A model generated the notes under the pieces. The model was not told the DNA's origin. It saw only the letters and a program-made list of their open reading frames with translations, and ran no database searches. A DNA stretch of 64,000 nt from Calamus simplicifolius (Eukaryota > Streptophyta > Magnoliopsida > Arecales > Arecaceae). The stretch covers positions 208,077 to 272,076 of the forward strand of contig UESW01003829.1 in the NCBI GenBank assembly GCA_900491605.1, read 5' to 3'. Below, piece by piece: positions 1 through 9,271 of the stretch. The position numbers and the translations under genes were made by a program. Numbering within the stretch: position 1 is the stretch's first letter; each line of letters begins with the position of its first letter.

Positions 1-36
1 GGCTCATCATGGCGTCGGCTAACTCTATTTTTACAG

Positions 37-594
37 ATGAAAAAGGTGGAGCTGGATAACCGAAACCAGATGCGGGCCTTGCAAGGGGAACTGGCATCCA
101 GTCGAGGGAGGAGCTCAGAGCTCGAAAGGCGGGTCAGCAAGACTGAGGAGCAGATTGCCCTGCTGCAGAGTCAAGTTGCTGAAACTGAGGGGCAGGTCGC
201 CTCACTACGGAGCCAGGTGGCTGAAACTGAAATGCGGCTCGCTCTGCTCAAGGGCAAACAAGATGCAACTTGCACCGATGCCTTCCAGCTCGGTGTGGAG
301 GACACTCGAAGTAAAATATCCAAATAGCATCCAGAATGGGACCTCTCCTTCTTGGATGTCGAAACATCCAAGGTTTGTACCCCGGGGGATGAAGAGGATG
401 AGTACGTCGATCTTTCAGACACCGATCCTGATACTATTCTGGGTCTCAGTGAGGCTACGGCTCCTAAGGGGCCCTCGCAGCATGTTGCCAAGGAGGTGAA
501 AACATTTGAAGAGGGTAAAACAAGCCATGCTTCCCCGAATGTCACCGAGGAAGCCGTCGAGGCCGCTGGGGCTATTCCCAACCCTGATTCTTAA
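37..594 (+). pseudogene. Last exon of the antisense coiled-coil gene, Tat copy 1
   Basis: This is the homologue of exon 4 of the antisense gene in the second copy (24,304-24,852). A good acceptor (TTTTTACAG) ends at 36, just before the ATG, so the exon is in phase 0. It encodes heptad-rich repeats (LRSQVAETE-type blocks, about residues 15-75), then an acidic tail ending in a stop at 592-594. A TAG at 325-327 breaks the frame; the other copy has a sense codon there. The remaining exons lie left of the window. The function is unknown; the coiled coil suggests self-association. It lies antisense to the retrotransposon's own genes. Confidence 0.72.
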
Positions 595-794
595 GGGTTG
601 TTTGTATGCTCTTTGTTTTTTAAACTTGTGACTTGGTTGAAGTTTTTAATGAATGAGCCTTTTGTCTCTTTCTCGGATGATCTCTTGTCTCAAGTTTCTC
701 CTTGACCACGAGCAACCTATGGCTTATTTGCGCCGCTTGGTTGATTTAGCTCGAATTTGAGTGAACATCTTGGTCGAGGCCAAGGTATAGGGAT

Positions 795-955
795 AGCCCT
801 GATGGAGGAGCTGAGACACAACATAGCTCGATTAAAGGGGCTGAGACACAATCTAGCTCGGCTTAGGCCGAGTGACGCAATTGCTCGGCTGAAGTCGCAA
901 GATGCGATAACTCGGCTAGAACCGAGAGATGTGGTAGGTCGGCTGGAAAGGACCA
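795..955 (+). repeat. GCTCGGCT...GCCGAG short tandem repeats upstream of mini-gene A, Tat copy 1
   Basis: About six decayed units of roughly 25-30 bp follow the pattern AGCTCGGCT-n-GGCCGAGnGA. Each can fold as a small hairpin. The same motif forms arrays inside the LTRs of this family (12,370-12,690; 20,870-21,230; 37,685-38,060). Here it lies between the antisense coiled-coil gene and the promoter of mini-gene A. Confidence 0.6.
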
Positions 956-1223
956 GGAATTACAGAAACATCTTGGCCAGGACCGAGGTAGTCCGACTTA
1001 TCAAGGGCGAAGACGTGGGTGCACCTTCGATAAAAGGGGGATTTGGTCCCAAGAAAGGGGGTTTGTTAACTTCCCGATCGCCATTTTCTTATCCTTTGCG
1101 GTACAAAGGGAGCAATTCCTCGCTTCTTGCGAGCGGCCACTGGAGTAACGATATGCGGTGAGGTTTTATGGCGGTGACGTTGGAATCGATGGCTCGGGCG
1201 ATCGTGGCACTCGTTCAAAGTAG

Positions 1224-1231
1224 TTTAAATA
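1224..1231 (+). promoter_or_regulatory. TATA-like box (TTTAAATA) of mini-gene A, copy 1
   Basis: TTTAAATA lies 84 bp upstream of the ATG at 1308. The homologous box in copy 2 is also 84 bp from its ATG, and the paralogous mini-gene B has the same octamer 75 bp upstream in both copies. The constant spacing supports a core promoter. Confidence 0.55.
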
Positions 1232-1307
1232 CCAATGGGTGGTAGGCCATCGCTGATCATTTCCTCTGTTAGTCTCTTGTTGGTATATCTAAGATTGCGA
1301 CAGCAAG

Positions 1308-1618
1308 ATGGCTTCCAAGGATGGAGAGAGGTTGGTGGGAGCGCCACTCGGCATTGATGCTCGTTGGGGGCCCGCAGGGGCTGTACTAAAACAATCATCG
1401 ACTGTGAAGCCCTGGCATCATCGTTTGCAAGTCGCGAGCAACTCCAACAGGCGACCGAGCAATACATGATTGCCTCTACCAGGGAGATCATGCACCTCCG
1501 CGCGGCCAACAGTCGGTTGGAACTACGCATGGCATCCCTTCAACAACAGGTGGGCGGCCCGACAGTGTAGTGATGGGAGGGCTCAGCAGCTCCGGGAGAG
1601 AATGACAAGCCCCTATGA
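1308..1618 (+). pseudogene. Antisense mini-gene A (about 104 codons), Tat copy 1, broken
   Basis: The ATG at 1308 starts MASKDGERL, matching the start of the copy 2 version at 25,488. A frameshift near 1365-1385 moves the reading to the frame that ends at 1570. Beyond that stop the same frame still runs to a final KPL-stop at 1616-1618, the ending shared by all four mini-gene copies. The middle holds the family pattern: LAS, then a REQLQ-like heptad stretch, an EQY block, LR and ASLQQQ, which looks like a short coiled coil. No known domain is recognised. It is paralogous to mini-gene B at 4494-4805. Confidence 0.6.
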
Positions 1619-2567
1619 GGGCTGATGTATTTTTCTTTTCTTTTGTATTCTCCTCTTGCGATGAATGGAGCAAAACTTTTTGGAACTTTCTCATCTGTTG
1701 TCATTTTGAGGTGTTCTTCTTTATTGTCAGAACCTTATGAAATGAAACGTTCCCTCGGGGAACCTCTAGCACAGCATCCTCATTTTGACTGAGGTAAAAA
1801 GGGACTTGTAAAGTCCAGGAGGAGCGTTGTGTATCGCTCGGTTTTTGTCAAGGCTTTTGGCAGAGGACGCACTCCGGCCTTGGCCGGGGCTTATAACGCG
1901 TCCCATTATTATTGAGGCAATGGTGGTTGCCTTAGATTGGACCGAAGCACAAGGTGACGTTCGGTCATGCTAAGGGGTGATGCTTTGGTTCATTCCGGAG
2001 TATGGAGGTAGCTTTGGCCTTGGATGGAAGCACAAGGCGACGTTTGGGTTCATGCCTAGGTACCACAGGCAGTTGGGCCGGGGCAGAGGATATTGAAACA
2101 CCTTTAGTGAGGAGTACTTGGCTCCCGCGCCTCTTTATTATTCTGTCAGTGCCTTGTCTTTTCCAAGGCGAGTCGACTTTTGTTTTGCCGAAGTAGATAG
2201 TACGGCTCTGTAGCTAGCAAAAGGTTGCCTCGGTGCTTTTCAGGAGCTTTTATTATGTCATCTTTTTCCAACGCGGGTCATTTCAATGTACGACACAGGC
2301 GCTTGTTTGCCATTGGAGGGTGTCATTTTCACTGGGCGTTTCCCAGGTCTGCTCGTATCTCTAAGATCAGTGGGCAATTTTCTGCAATTATGACCCATGA
2401 TCCGGGATCAGAGGAGATCTTCTGGCGTATGTCATGGGATGATCAATGCGTTTGGCGCGCATCGAAAAGGTGTTATCCTCATCCTGGGAGGCCACGTGGC
2501 AGCGTGGATTGGGCCTGTTGAATCTTGGGGCTTTCTGCTTTAATAACGGCTCCCGGTCCGTCTTGCC
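1619..2567. other. Spacer inside the antisense cassette, copy 1
   Basis: No supported gene. It begins with the T-rich 3' flank of mini-gene A and continues as sequence homologous to about 25,803-26,819 of the second copy. It ends at the TATA box at 2568. Short reading frames here are not kept between the copies. Confidence 0.6.
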
Positions 2568-2575
2568 TATAAAAA
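2568..2575 (+). promoter_or_regulatory. TATA box of the third antisense unit, copy 1
   Basis: TATAAAAA in the context CCTATAAAAAGGGG is a textbook plant core promoter. It lies 75 bp upstream of an ATGATG. The homologous box at 26,820 is 73 bp from its ATG. It reads on the plus strand, against gag-pol. Confidence 0.62.
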
Positions 2576-2642
2576 GGGGAGGAAGGGGCCATGTTAGGCC
2601 ATCCCCAAAACTTTCTCCTCTATGTGTTCATAGAAATTTTTC

Positions 2643-2765
2643 ATGATGTCTGCATCCCGGAGGCTGAGAGTGGGTGGACTAAGTTGTCATTTTGCAAGTC
2701 GTCTTCCTCCGGACAGCTGGGGTGATGAAGGAGCCGCTGAAGAGCAGCTCGTCCTCAAGGGATGA
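2643..2765 (+). CDS. Short ORF of the third antisense unit, copy 1 (40 aa, probably truncated)
   Basis: It starts at the first ATG after the TATA box. The protein contains SRLPPDSWGDEG and ends at TGA 2763-2765. Copy 2 has a sense codon at this stop and stays open to 27,150, so this version is probably shortened by a C-to-T change. The block PPDSWGDEGxAEExL is kept in both copies. No domain is recognised. A non-coding transcript with a chance ORF remains possible. Confidence 0.4.
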   Translation: MMSASRRLRVGGLSCHFASRLPPDSWGDEGAAEEQLVLKG

Positions 2766-3348
2766 GTTTTGGAGATCATATGGAGAGCGCATAGGAGGGC
2801 CGCAGAGATCACATGGAGAGCGCACACATGCGCTTCCTGTGTGTCCTTTGTGGTTTGCTACGGGGGATGCAGGGAAGGAAGTGCATAGGCACCCCCGTAG
2901 CACGCACGGAGTTTTCCTTCTCCGTTGGGCTGGATTCTCGTCTCTTCTCTGAGGGAAATCCTTGCCATGGGAAGGGGGAGCTGATAGCAGTGTGGGGCTG
3001 ATGGTCCCCGAGCTCTCTCAATCGAGTAGTGGCCTGCAACCCAGCATTCCACCTGGGGGGAGCTGGTTAGTTTGCCCGATTCCTCAGAATCAGCATCCAC
3101 GGGTCTACACCTCCTTTTGGATCTCTTAATTCATCCGGAGGGACCGTGGGAGGCCGGCTTTGCCATTTATCAGGGCGAGCTAGCTGGTTTGTCTGATTTG
3201 TCTGATTTCTTGGGTCAGATGCCGAAATATCATTATTAACCGAAGCTGACTGGAGCAGTTCGGCCGAGCTATTTACTCATTTTCATTTCTGTTCTTTGAT
3301 GCACTTGTAACTCCTCTTAGGAGATTGTAACTTTTCTTTTGATGAGGA

Positions 3349-3354
3349 AATAAA
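3349..3354 (+). terminator. Polyadenylation-type signal AATAAA of the third antisense unit, copy 1
   Basis: AATAAA lies in GAGGAAATAAAGAAA, after a T-rich tract and about 780 bp from the TATA box. The same signal is kept at 27,576-27,581 in copy 2. TATA box, small ORF and poly(A) signal together outline a unit of about 0.8 kb. Confidence 0.5.
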
Positions 3355-4418
3355 GAAATTTTTCATTCCTTCTTCCTTTTGCACCTGCCCCCTTCGTGCT
3401 GAGAATTGTTACTCCTATATTATGCTTTTTTATATTATAGCATATTTCGGCAACACCGTTGCTACTTTGATTTTGCTGAGGCCAATGTCTGGTCCTCACC
3501 GAAGAAAGCGTATATCCATGACTGAGTCAGAGAGGAGCCTGGGCGGTCCTGTGGATTCGTGATGTAGACACGATCTTGTTTGTAGAGCGAGGCAGGTGTT
3601 TCTTTGGAGGAAGATGGTTCGTGGCATGTCTTTGCAGTTGAATAGTGGGAGGTCATTTACCTCTCTCGAAGCATCATGAGTGCTTTCGTCATATCAAAGT
3701 GTCTAGGGAATCACTTAGTTTGATTGAGGTATTAGATGACGCATTGCCCGGCATGGCCGAGGCATGGAGCCATCACTCGGATTGCCCAAGGGCTTGAATA
3801 ACAAAAGCACTTTGGTTCTGGCCATAGCTTCCGCATTGTTTGTCCCGGTCGGGGCTTGTAAGCTGCCCAAATCCAGACTAGGTTGTGGCTTGGATATGTG
3901 ATTTGAGCCCATAGCTCGGTCCAGTGGAGATTTAGTTCAAGACTCGGCCCGGCCGAGGTATGGAGACTTGACTTAAAGAAATAACTTGGTTGTCGCCAAG
4001 GTTTACAATTATTCGCCCGGCTCTCGGGCAGAGGTAGATTCTAGTGCAGACTGTCAAAGAAGATGAGCGACGCATGGGGGCGCCCGAGTTTTATGGCTCG
4101 GTTATCCTCGAGGGAGGCAAGTTAATGCTGATTGCTGACGCGCTTTATTTCTTCGCATCTTTGCGAGGATGCCCGATTTGAGGGAGTCTGGTGGGTTTTC
4201 AAGAACATTTACTTCATGAGGGTCCAGCAAATCGGTGGGAGCCTGGTCCCTAGAGAAGGAGGGGAATTCTTGAGTACCTCGTCGATACTTATCGATCCTC
4301 CTCGGGAGGGGGCACGGCCCCTCACCTCTCGCAAGCGCCAACTAAGGCGGCGACGCGTGGCGAGTTTTCACGGGTCGAGATTAATGACTCGACTGATCAA
4401 AATACTCATCGGAAGCAA
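3355..4418. other. Spacer before mini-gene B, copy 1
   Basis: No supported gene. A single stray unit of the 56-bp family (GGGGCTTGTAAGCTGCCC) sits near 3,840-3,872, far from the main array at 4,935. A reading frame starting MGAPE at 4074 matches the start of an open frame at 28,129 in copy 2, but here it stops after about 35 codons. Confidence 0.5.
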
Positions 4419-4426
4419 TTTAAATA
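4419..4426 (+). promoter_or_regulatory. TATA-like box (TTTAAATA) of mini-gene B, copy 1
   Basis: TTTAAATA is followed by TGGACAAGAGGGA and lies 75 bp upstream of the ATG at 4494. Copy 2 has the same box, context and 75-bp spacing (28,477 to 28,552). Confidence 0.58.
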
Positions 4427-4493
4427 TGGACAAGAGGGACGCCTGTGTTGGTCATCTTTTCAGTCAGTCTCTCAACAGCTCCCGAGTGTGGAT

Positions 4494-4805
4494 ATGGCCT
4501 CCAGTGGCGAAAGGCAATCGACTCAGGGGCTGAGCGGTGGCGCCAACGGCCGCAGGGACTCCCGAGGGAATCGTGTTTCAGTGACCATTGATGGGGTGGC
4601 TCTAGCGTCAGCGTTCGCGAGCCATGAGCAGCTCCAAAGGGCGGTCGAGGAGTATCTGGCCATTTCGATGAAGGAGGTCGAGTCCCTCCGCCGTGTTATC
4701 AGCCGACAAGAAGGGGAAATAGCATCCCTTTGTCAAAAGATTTCCGAGTTGGTTCGACGTGGGGAGGGTCCAGCGTCTCCGAGGGAGGACGATAAGCCTC
4801 TATGA
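4494..4805 (+). CDS. Antisense mini-gene B, Tat copy 1 (103 aa, intact frame)
   Basis: An uninterrupted 103-residue frame runs from ATG 4494 to TGA 4805 and begins MASSGERQ. It has a Gly/Arg-rich start (about residues 5-30), a TIDGVALAS block (about 31-40), and a heptad-like stretch from SHEQLQ to SLCQKI (about 45-80) that should form a coiled coil. The end is PREDDKPL. The copy 2 homologue (28,552-28,863) has exactly the same length and is also open, although both elements are otherwise badly decayed. It is paralogous to mini-gene A. The function is unknown; a small dimerising accessory protein is an inference. Confidence 0.58.
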   Translation: MASSGERQSTQGLSGGANGRRDSRGNRVSVTIDGVALASAFASHEQLQRAVEEYLAISMKEVESLRRVISRQEGEIASLCQKISELVRRGEGPASPREDDKPL

Positions 4806-4934
4806 AGGCTGTTGTATTTTCCCTTTCTTCTTTGCTGACTTTCTTAAAATAACAAGGGAGGATTTTTGAAACTTTTATTTTCGCTGCCATCCCCAAGATG
4901 TTTGTCCCCGTTGAACAATGTTTTGCATTTTGGA

Positions 4935-6055
4935 GACCGTTTAGGTCGACCGAGGCTTGTAAGCGGCCCGAATCCGGATGAAGCTTAGGAGAACATTTAG
5001 GTTGGCCGGGGCTTGTAAGTGGCCCGAATCCAAACGAAGATCTGGAGATTGTTTAGGTCGGTCGGGGCTTGTAAGCGGCCCAAATCCGAAGCAAGTCTTG
5101 GAGAACGTTTAGGTCGGCCGGGGCTTGTAAGCGACCTGAATCCGAAGCAAGTCTTAGAGAACGTTTAGGTCGGCCGGGGCTTGTAAGCGACCCGAATCCG
5201 AACGAAGATCTGGAGATTGTTTAGGTCGGCCGGGGCTTGTAAGCGGCCCGAATCCGAAGCAAGTCTTGGAGAACGTTTAGGTCGGCCAGAGCTTGTAAGC
5301 GACCCGAATCCGAACAAAGATCTGGAGATTGTTTAGGTCAGCCGGGACTTGTAAGCGGCCCGAATCAGAATGAAGATCTGGAGATTGTTTAGGTCGGCTG
5401 GGGCTTGTAAGTGGCCCAAATCCGAAGCAAGTCTTGGAGAACGTTTAGGTCGGCCGGGGCTTGTAAGCGACCCGAATCTGGATGAAGCTTAGGAGAACGT
5501 TTAGGTCAGCCGGGGCTTGTAAGCGACCCGAATCTAAAGCAAGCCTTGGAGAACATTTAGGTCGGCCGGGGCTTGTAAGCGACCCGAATCCGAAGCAAGT
5601 CTTGGAGAACGTTTAGGTCGGTCGGGGCTTGTAAGCAACCCAAATCCAAACGAAGATCTGGAGATTGTTTAGGTCGGTCGGAGCTTGTAAGCGGCCCGAA
5701 TCCAAAGCAAGTCTTGGAGAACGTTTAGGTCGGCCGGGGCTTGTAAGCGACCCGAATCTGAACGAAGATCTGGAGATTGTTTAGGTCGGCCGGGGCTTGT
5801 AAGCGGCCCGAATCCGAAGCAAGTCTTGGAGAACGTTTAGATCGGCCGGGGCTTGTGAGCGACCCAAATCCGGATGAAGCTTAGGAGAATGTTTAGGTTG
5901 GCCGGGGCTTGTAAGCGACCCAAATCTGAAGCAAGCCTTGGAGAATGTTTAGGTCGGCCGGGGCTTATAAGCGGCCCAAATCCGAGCTAAGTTTTGGAGA
6001 CCTATTGGTTCGGCCAGGGCTTGTAAGCTGCCCGAATCCGAATGAAGTTTAGGGG
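4935..6055 (+). repeat. 56-bp tandem array, about 20 units, Tat copy 1
   Basis: About 20 imperfect units follow GTTTAGGTCGGCCGGGGCTTGTAAGC... Two unit variants alternate irregularly, one with GAAGCAAGTCTTGGAGAAC and one with GAACGAAGATCTGGAGATT. The array lies between mini-gene B and the end of integrase. Copy 2 has only about 10 units at the same place (29,080-29,635), so the array has expanded or shrunk between copies. Tat and Ogre elements are known to carry such arrays and to seed satellites. Confidence 0.9.
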
Positions 6056-6294
6056 ATCGTTTAGTTCTCAATCACACTGGGGGTGCTCGGCCATACCGAG
6101 TCTTTATCAAGCGGGACTCGGCCCAGTCGAGGTTCGGAGATTCAATTCAAAACTCGGAAAAAAGGCTTGGTTGTGCCGAGAGTAAGCTAGAGGCATCCAT
6201 TTCTCATCATAGCTTTTTCAAAGAAGCGACCATGTCGTAGATAGTAGGAATAAGATGCCAAAGTTATAAACGAGGCAAGTCAAAGAGGCATACC

Positions 6295-7495
6295 CTATTG
6301 ATAGTATACGCGGAGATTGTTCGAGTTCCACGTCCGGGGAATGGATTTCCCACTTAGATCTTGGAGCTTGTAGGTGCTAGGCCCGATGACTTCCGCTACT
6401 TGGTAGGGACCTTCCTAGTTTGGCGAGAGCTTGCCTTGCTCCAGCGGCTTAGAGACGGATGCTTTCCGGAGGACGAGATCCCCAGGCGAGAAGGATTTTC
6501 CTTTGACTCTGGAGGCATGGTAACGGGCCACTCTTTGCTGGTACGCGGCCATTCTGATTCGAGCTTTTTTCCTGATCTCTTCCACCAAGTCGAGATTGGT
6601 GCAGAGCTGATCGTCGTTAGCCTCTCCTGAGTAGCTCTCCACTCGCAGAGAGGGAAGGATTATCTCCACAAGGATGACGGCTTTCGTGCCAAAGGCCATT
6701 CGGAATGGAGTCTCACCGGTGGGGATTCTCTGGGTGGTGCGGTAGGCCCATAGAACATGGTGAAGTTCATCTGCCCATCTGCCTCGGGCTCTGGCAAGCC
6801 AAGCTTTAATCCCTTGGAGCAGGGTTCGGTTGGTTACCTCGGCTTCTCCATTGGCTTGTGGATGCCCTACTGAGGTGAGGTGATGACTGATGCCATGATC
6901 TTTGCAAAATTCCTGGAACCTGGGATTATCAAATTGATTGCCATTGTCGGTGATGATGGTATGTGGGAGACCGAAGCGACATATGATGGATCTCCACACG
7001 AAGTCTCTGGCCCAAGCTTCGGTTATCTAAGCTACTGCTTTAGCCTCGACCCACTTGGTGAAGTAATCAATGGCGACGAATAAGAACTTCCTCTGTCCGG
7101 TGGCAAGGGGAAAAGGGCCAAAAATGTCCATCCCCCAGTTAGCAAAGGGCCAAGCGAAGGAAATAGGGACCAAACTGGCGAAAGGGAGTCTTTGGATGTT
7201 GGAGTGCCTCTGACATGGGTCACAGGCTCGGATGAGATCGTCGGCATCCTTCTGTATCGTAGGCCAGTAATATCCCTGGCGCAGCACCTTGTGGTATAGA
7301 GATCGACCCCCCAGATGATTACCACAGATTCCTTCATGTACCTCCCGAAGAGTATAATCAGCTTCAGACTGGCGGAGGCACTTGAGCAGCGGCATGGAAA
7401 AGGACCACTTATAGAGCTGGTCGTCGACCAACACATAGTGCATGGCTTGCAACTTCAACTTTCTTGCCTCCCTGCAGTCGGCTAGGAGCGACCCT
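6295..7495 (-). pseudogene. Integrase, Tat copy 1
   Basis: Minus strand. A zinc-binding HHCC region comes first (GNHLGGRSLYHK through CDPCQRH), then the catalytic core with the three acidic positions: D in GMDIFGPFP, D in ITDNGNQF and E in ANGEAEVTNR. The C-terminal part (SFSPGDLVLRKAS) runs to a stop at 6,295. It is broken by a TAG just after the first catalytic Asp block (about 7,026), a TAG near 6,414, and a frameshift near 7,500 that separates it from RNase H. Both stops are sense codons or absent in the second copy's alignment, consistent with C-to-T decay. Confidence 0.88.
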
Positions 7496-9253
7496 TCTTT
7501 AAGAACTTCAATATAGGGTCAAACCATCCTGGTTCGACCTCAATCTGCATCATTCGGTCCACCTCCGCGATGCTGGGATTTTCCAGAATTTCCAGGGGAA
7601 ACTTTGCTCGGAGTCCATCGACTCCGTAGTTGCCAATCGGGGATAATAGATCAGCATGAGCATTTTTGGATCTGGGGATCTGGATAACCTTGAATTCAGA
7701 GAAATGAGAGAGTAGGTTCCGCACCTCTTGGAGATACCGAATCATGTTTGGCTCTCGGGCCTCAAACTCACCCCGCACGTGACCAGCTACCAACTGAGAG
7801 TCGGTAAAGGCATTCAGCTTCTTCACCTTCAGATCATGGGCAATTCGGAGTCCGGCGAGCAAAGCTTCATATTCGGCTTCATTGTTAGAGGCTGGGAAGG
7901 AGAATCGAACGCCGTATTCGAAGGTTGCCCCCTCCGGGCTAGTGAGGACTAAACCAGCATCAGAGCCTTGGGCATTGGAGGATCCGTCGATGTGGAGCAG
8001 CCATGGGGCGTTTGATCTTAGATGTTCGGAGGAGTCTGGGGAGGAGCCATCTTCTGTGACAGTGCATTCAAGGAGGAAGTTGGCTAGAACCTGTGCTTTG
8101 ATGGCCGGGCGAGGTTGATACCGGATATCATGCTCGCTCAATTCAACAGCCCATTTTGCCATTCTTCCTGATGTCTCGGGGCGGTGAACCACCGTCTTGA
8201 TGGGTTGGTCGGTGAGGACCGTCACAGAATGCGCCTGGAAATATGGCCGCAGCCTTTGAACCGATGTTATCAGGGCTAGCACTAGCTTCTCGATCCGGGT
8301 GTACCTTGTTTCAGCATTTCGGAGTAGTTTGCTGACATAATAGATCGGCTTGTGGGTCTTCTTTTCTTCTCTGACCAAAATCGAGCTAATTGCACCTTCT
8401 AAAACTGCCAGGTATAAAAATAGCATCTCTCTCGGATTGGGGCTGCTGAGGAGAGGCGGTGAGCTGAGATACTTCTTGAGGTCCTCGAATGATTTTTGGC
8501 ACTCAGGAGTCCATTGAAAATTCTTGGCGGATCGAAAGGCCTTGAAGAAAGGAAGGCATTTCTCAGCCGACCGAGCCACGAAGCGGTTGAGGGCCGCGAT
8601 CCTTCCTGTCAGGTGCTGGACCTCTTTGACAGATGTTGGGGGTGCCATTTCCTGGAGGGCTTGAATCTTCTGCGGGTTAGCCTCGATGCCTCGCTGAGAA
8701 ACCATGAAGCCCAGAAACTTCCTCGAGTTGACACCGAAGGCGCACTTTGTGGAATTAAGCTTCATCCGATACTTTCGGAGCATCGCGAAGCTCTCATAGA
8801 TATCTTCAATATGCCGGAAGGCTTCCTTGCTTTTAACCAGCATGTCATCAACGTAAACCTCCATGTTCCGACCAATTTGCTCCTTGAAGACTTTATTTAC
8901 TAACCTTGGTAAGTGGCACCTGCATTTTTCAGACCGAAAGGCATAACACGGTAGCAATAGGTACCTCGGTCAGTTATGAAGGCGGTCTTTTCTTCATCTT
9001 TGGGTGCCATCCGAATTTGGTTATAGCCTGAGTATGCATCCATGAAGGTCAGCATCTGATGACCGGAGGTGGCATCCACTAGTTGGTCGATCCGAGGGAG
9101 AGGAAAACTGTCCTTCAGGCATGCTTTATTTAGATCGGTGAAGTCAATGCAGATTCGCCATTTGCCGTTCGACTTCTTCACCATGAAAACATTAGACAGC
9201 CAGCTTGGATAATTTACCTCCCGAATGAAGTTTGCCTTGATGAGCTTGTCCAC
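7482..9253 (-). pseudogene. Reverse transcriptase, RNase H and second (archaeal-type) RNase H, Tat copy 1
   Basis: The first part (9,253-8,900) has the RT fingers and palm: WRICIDFTDLN, then DAYSGYNQIR with its catalytic Asp, then MPFGLKNAGATYQ. A one-base deletion near 8,905 shifts to the frame 8,957-7,482, which continues with the YVDD catalytic box (VYVDDMLVKSK). The usual gypsy RNase H follows (KPIYYVSKLL, VLTDQPIK). A second RNase H comes next: LHIDGSSNAQGS, EYEALLAGL, TDSQLVAGHV and IPRSKNAHADLLS. This tandem RNase H arrangement is diagnostic of the Tat lineage. Confidence 0.92.
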
Positions 9254-9271
9254 CTCCTCTTCAATTGCCCT

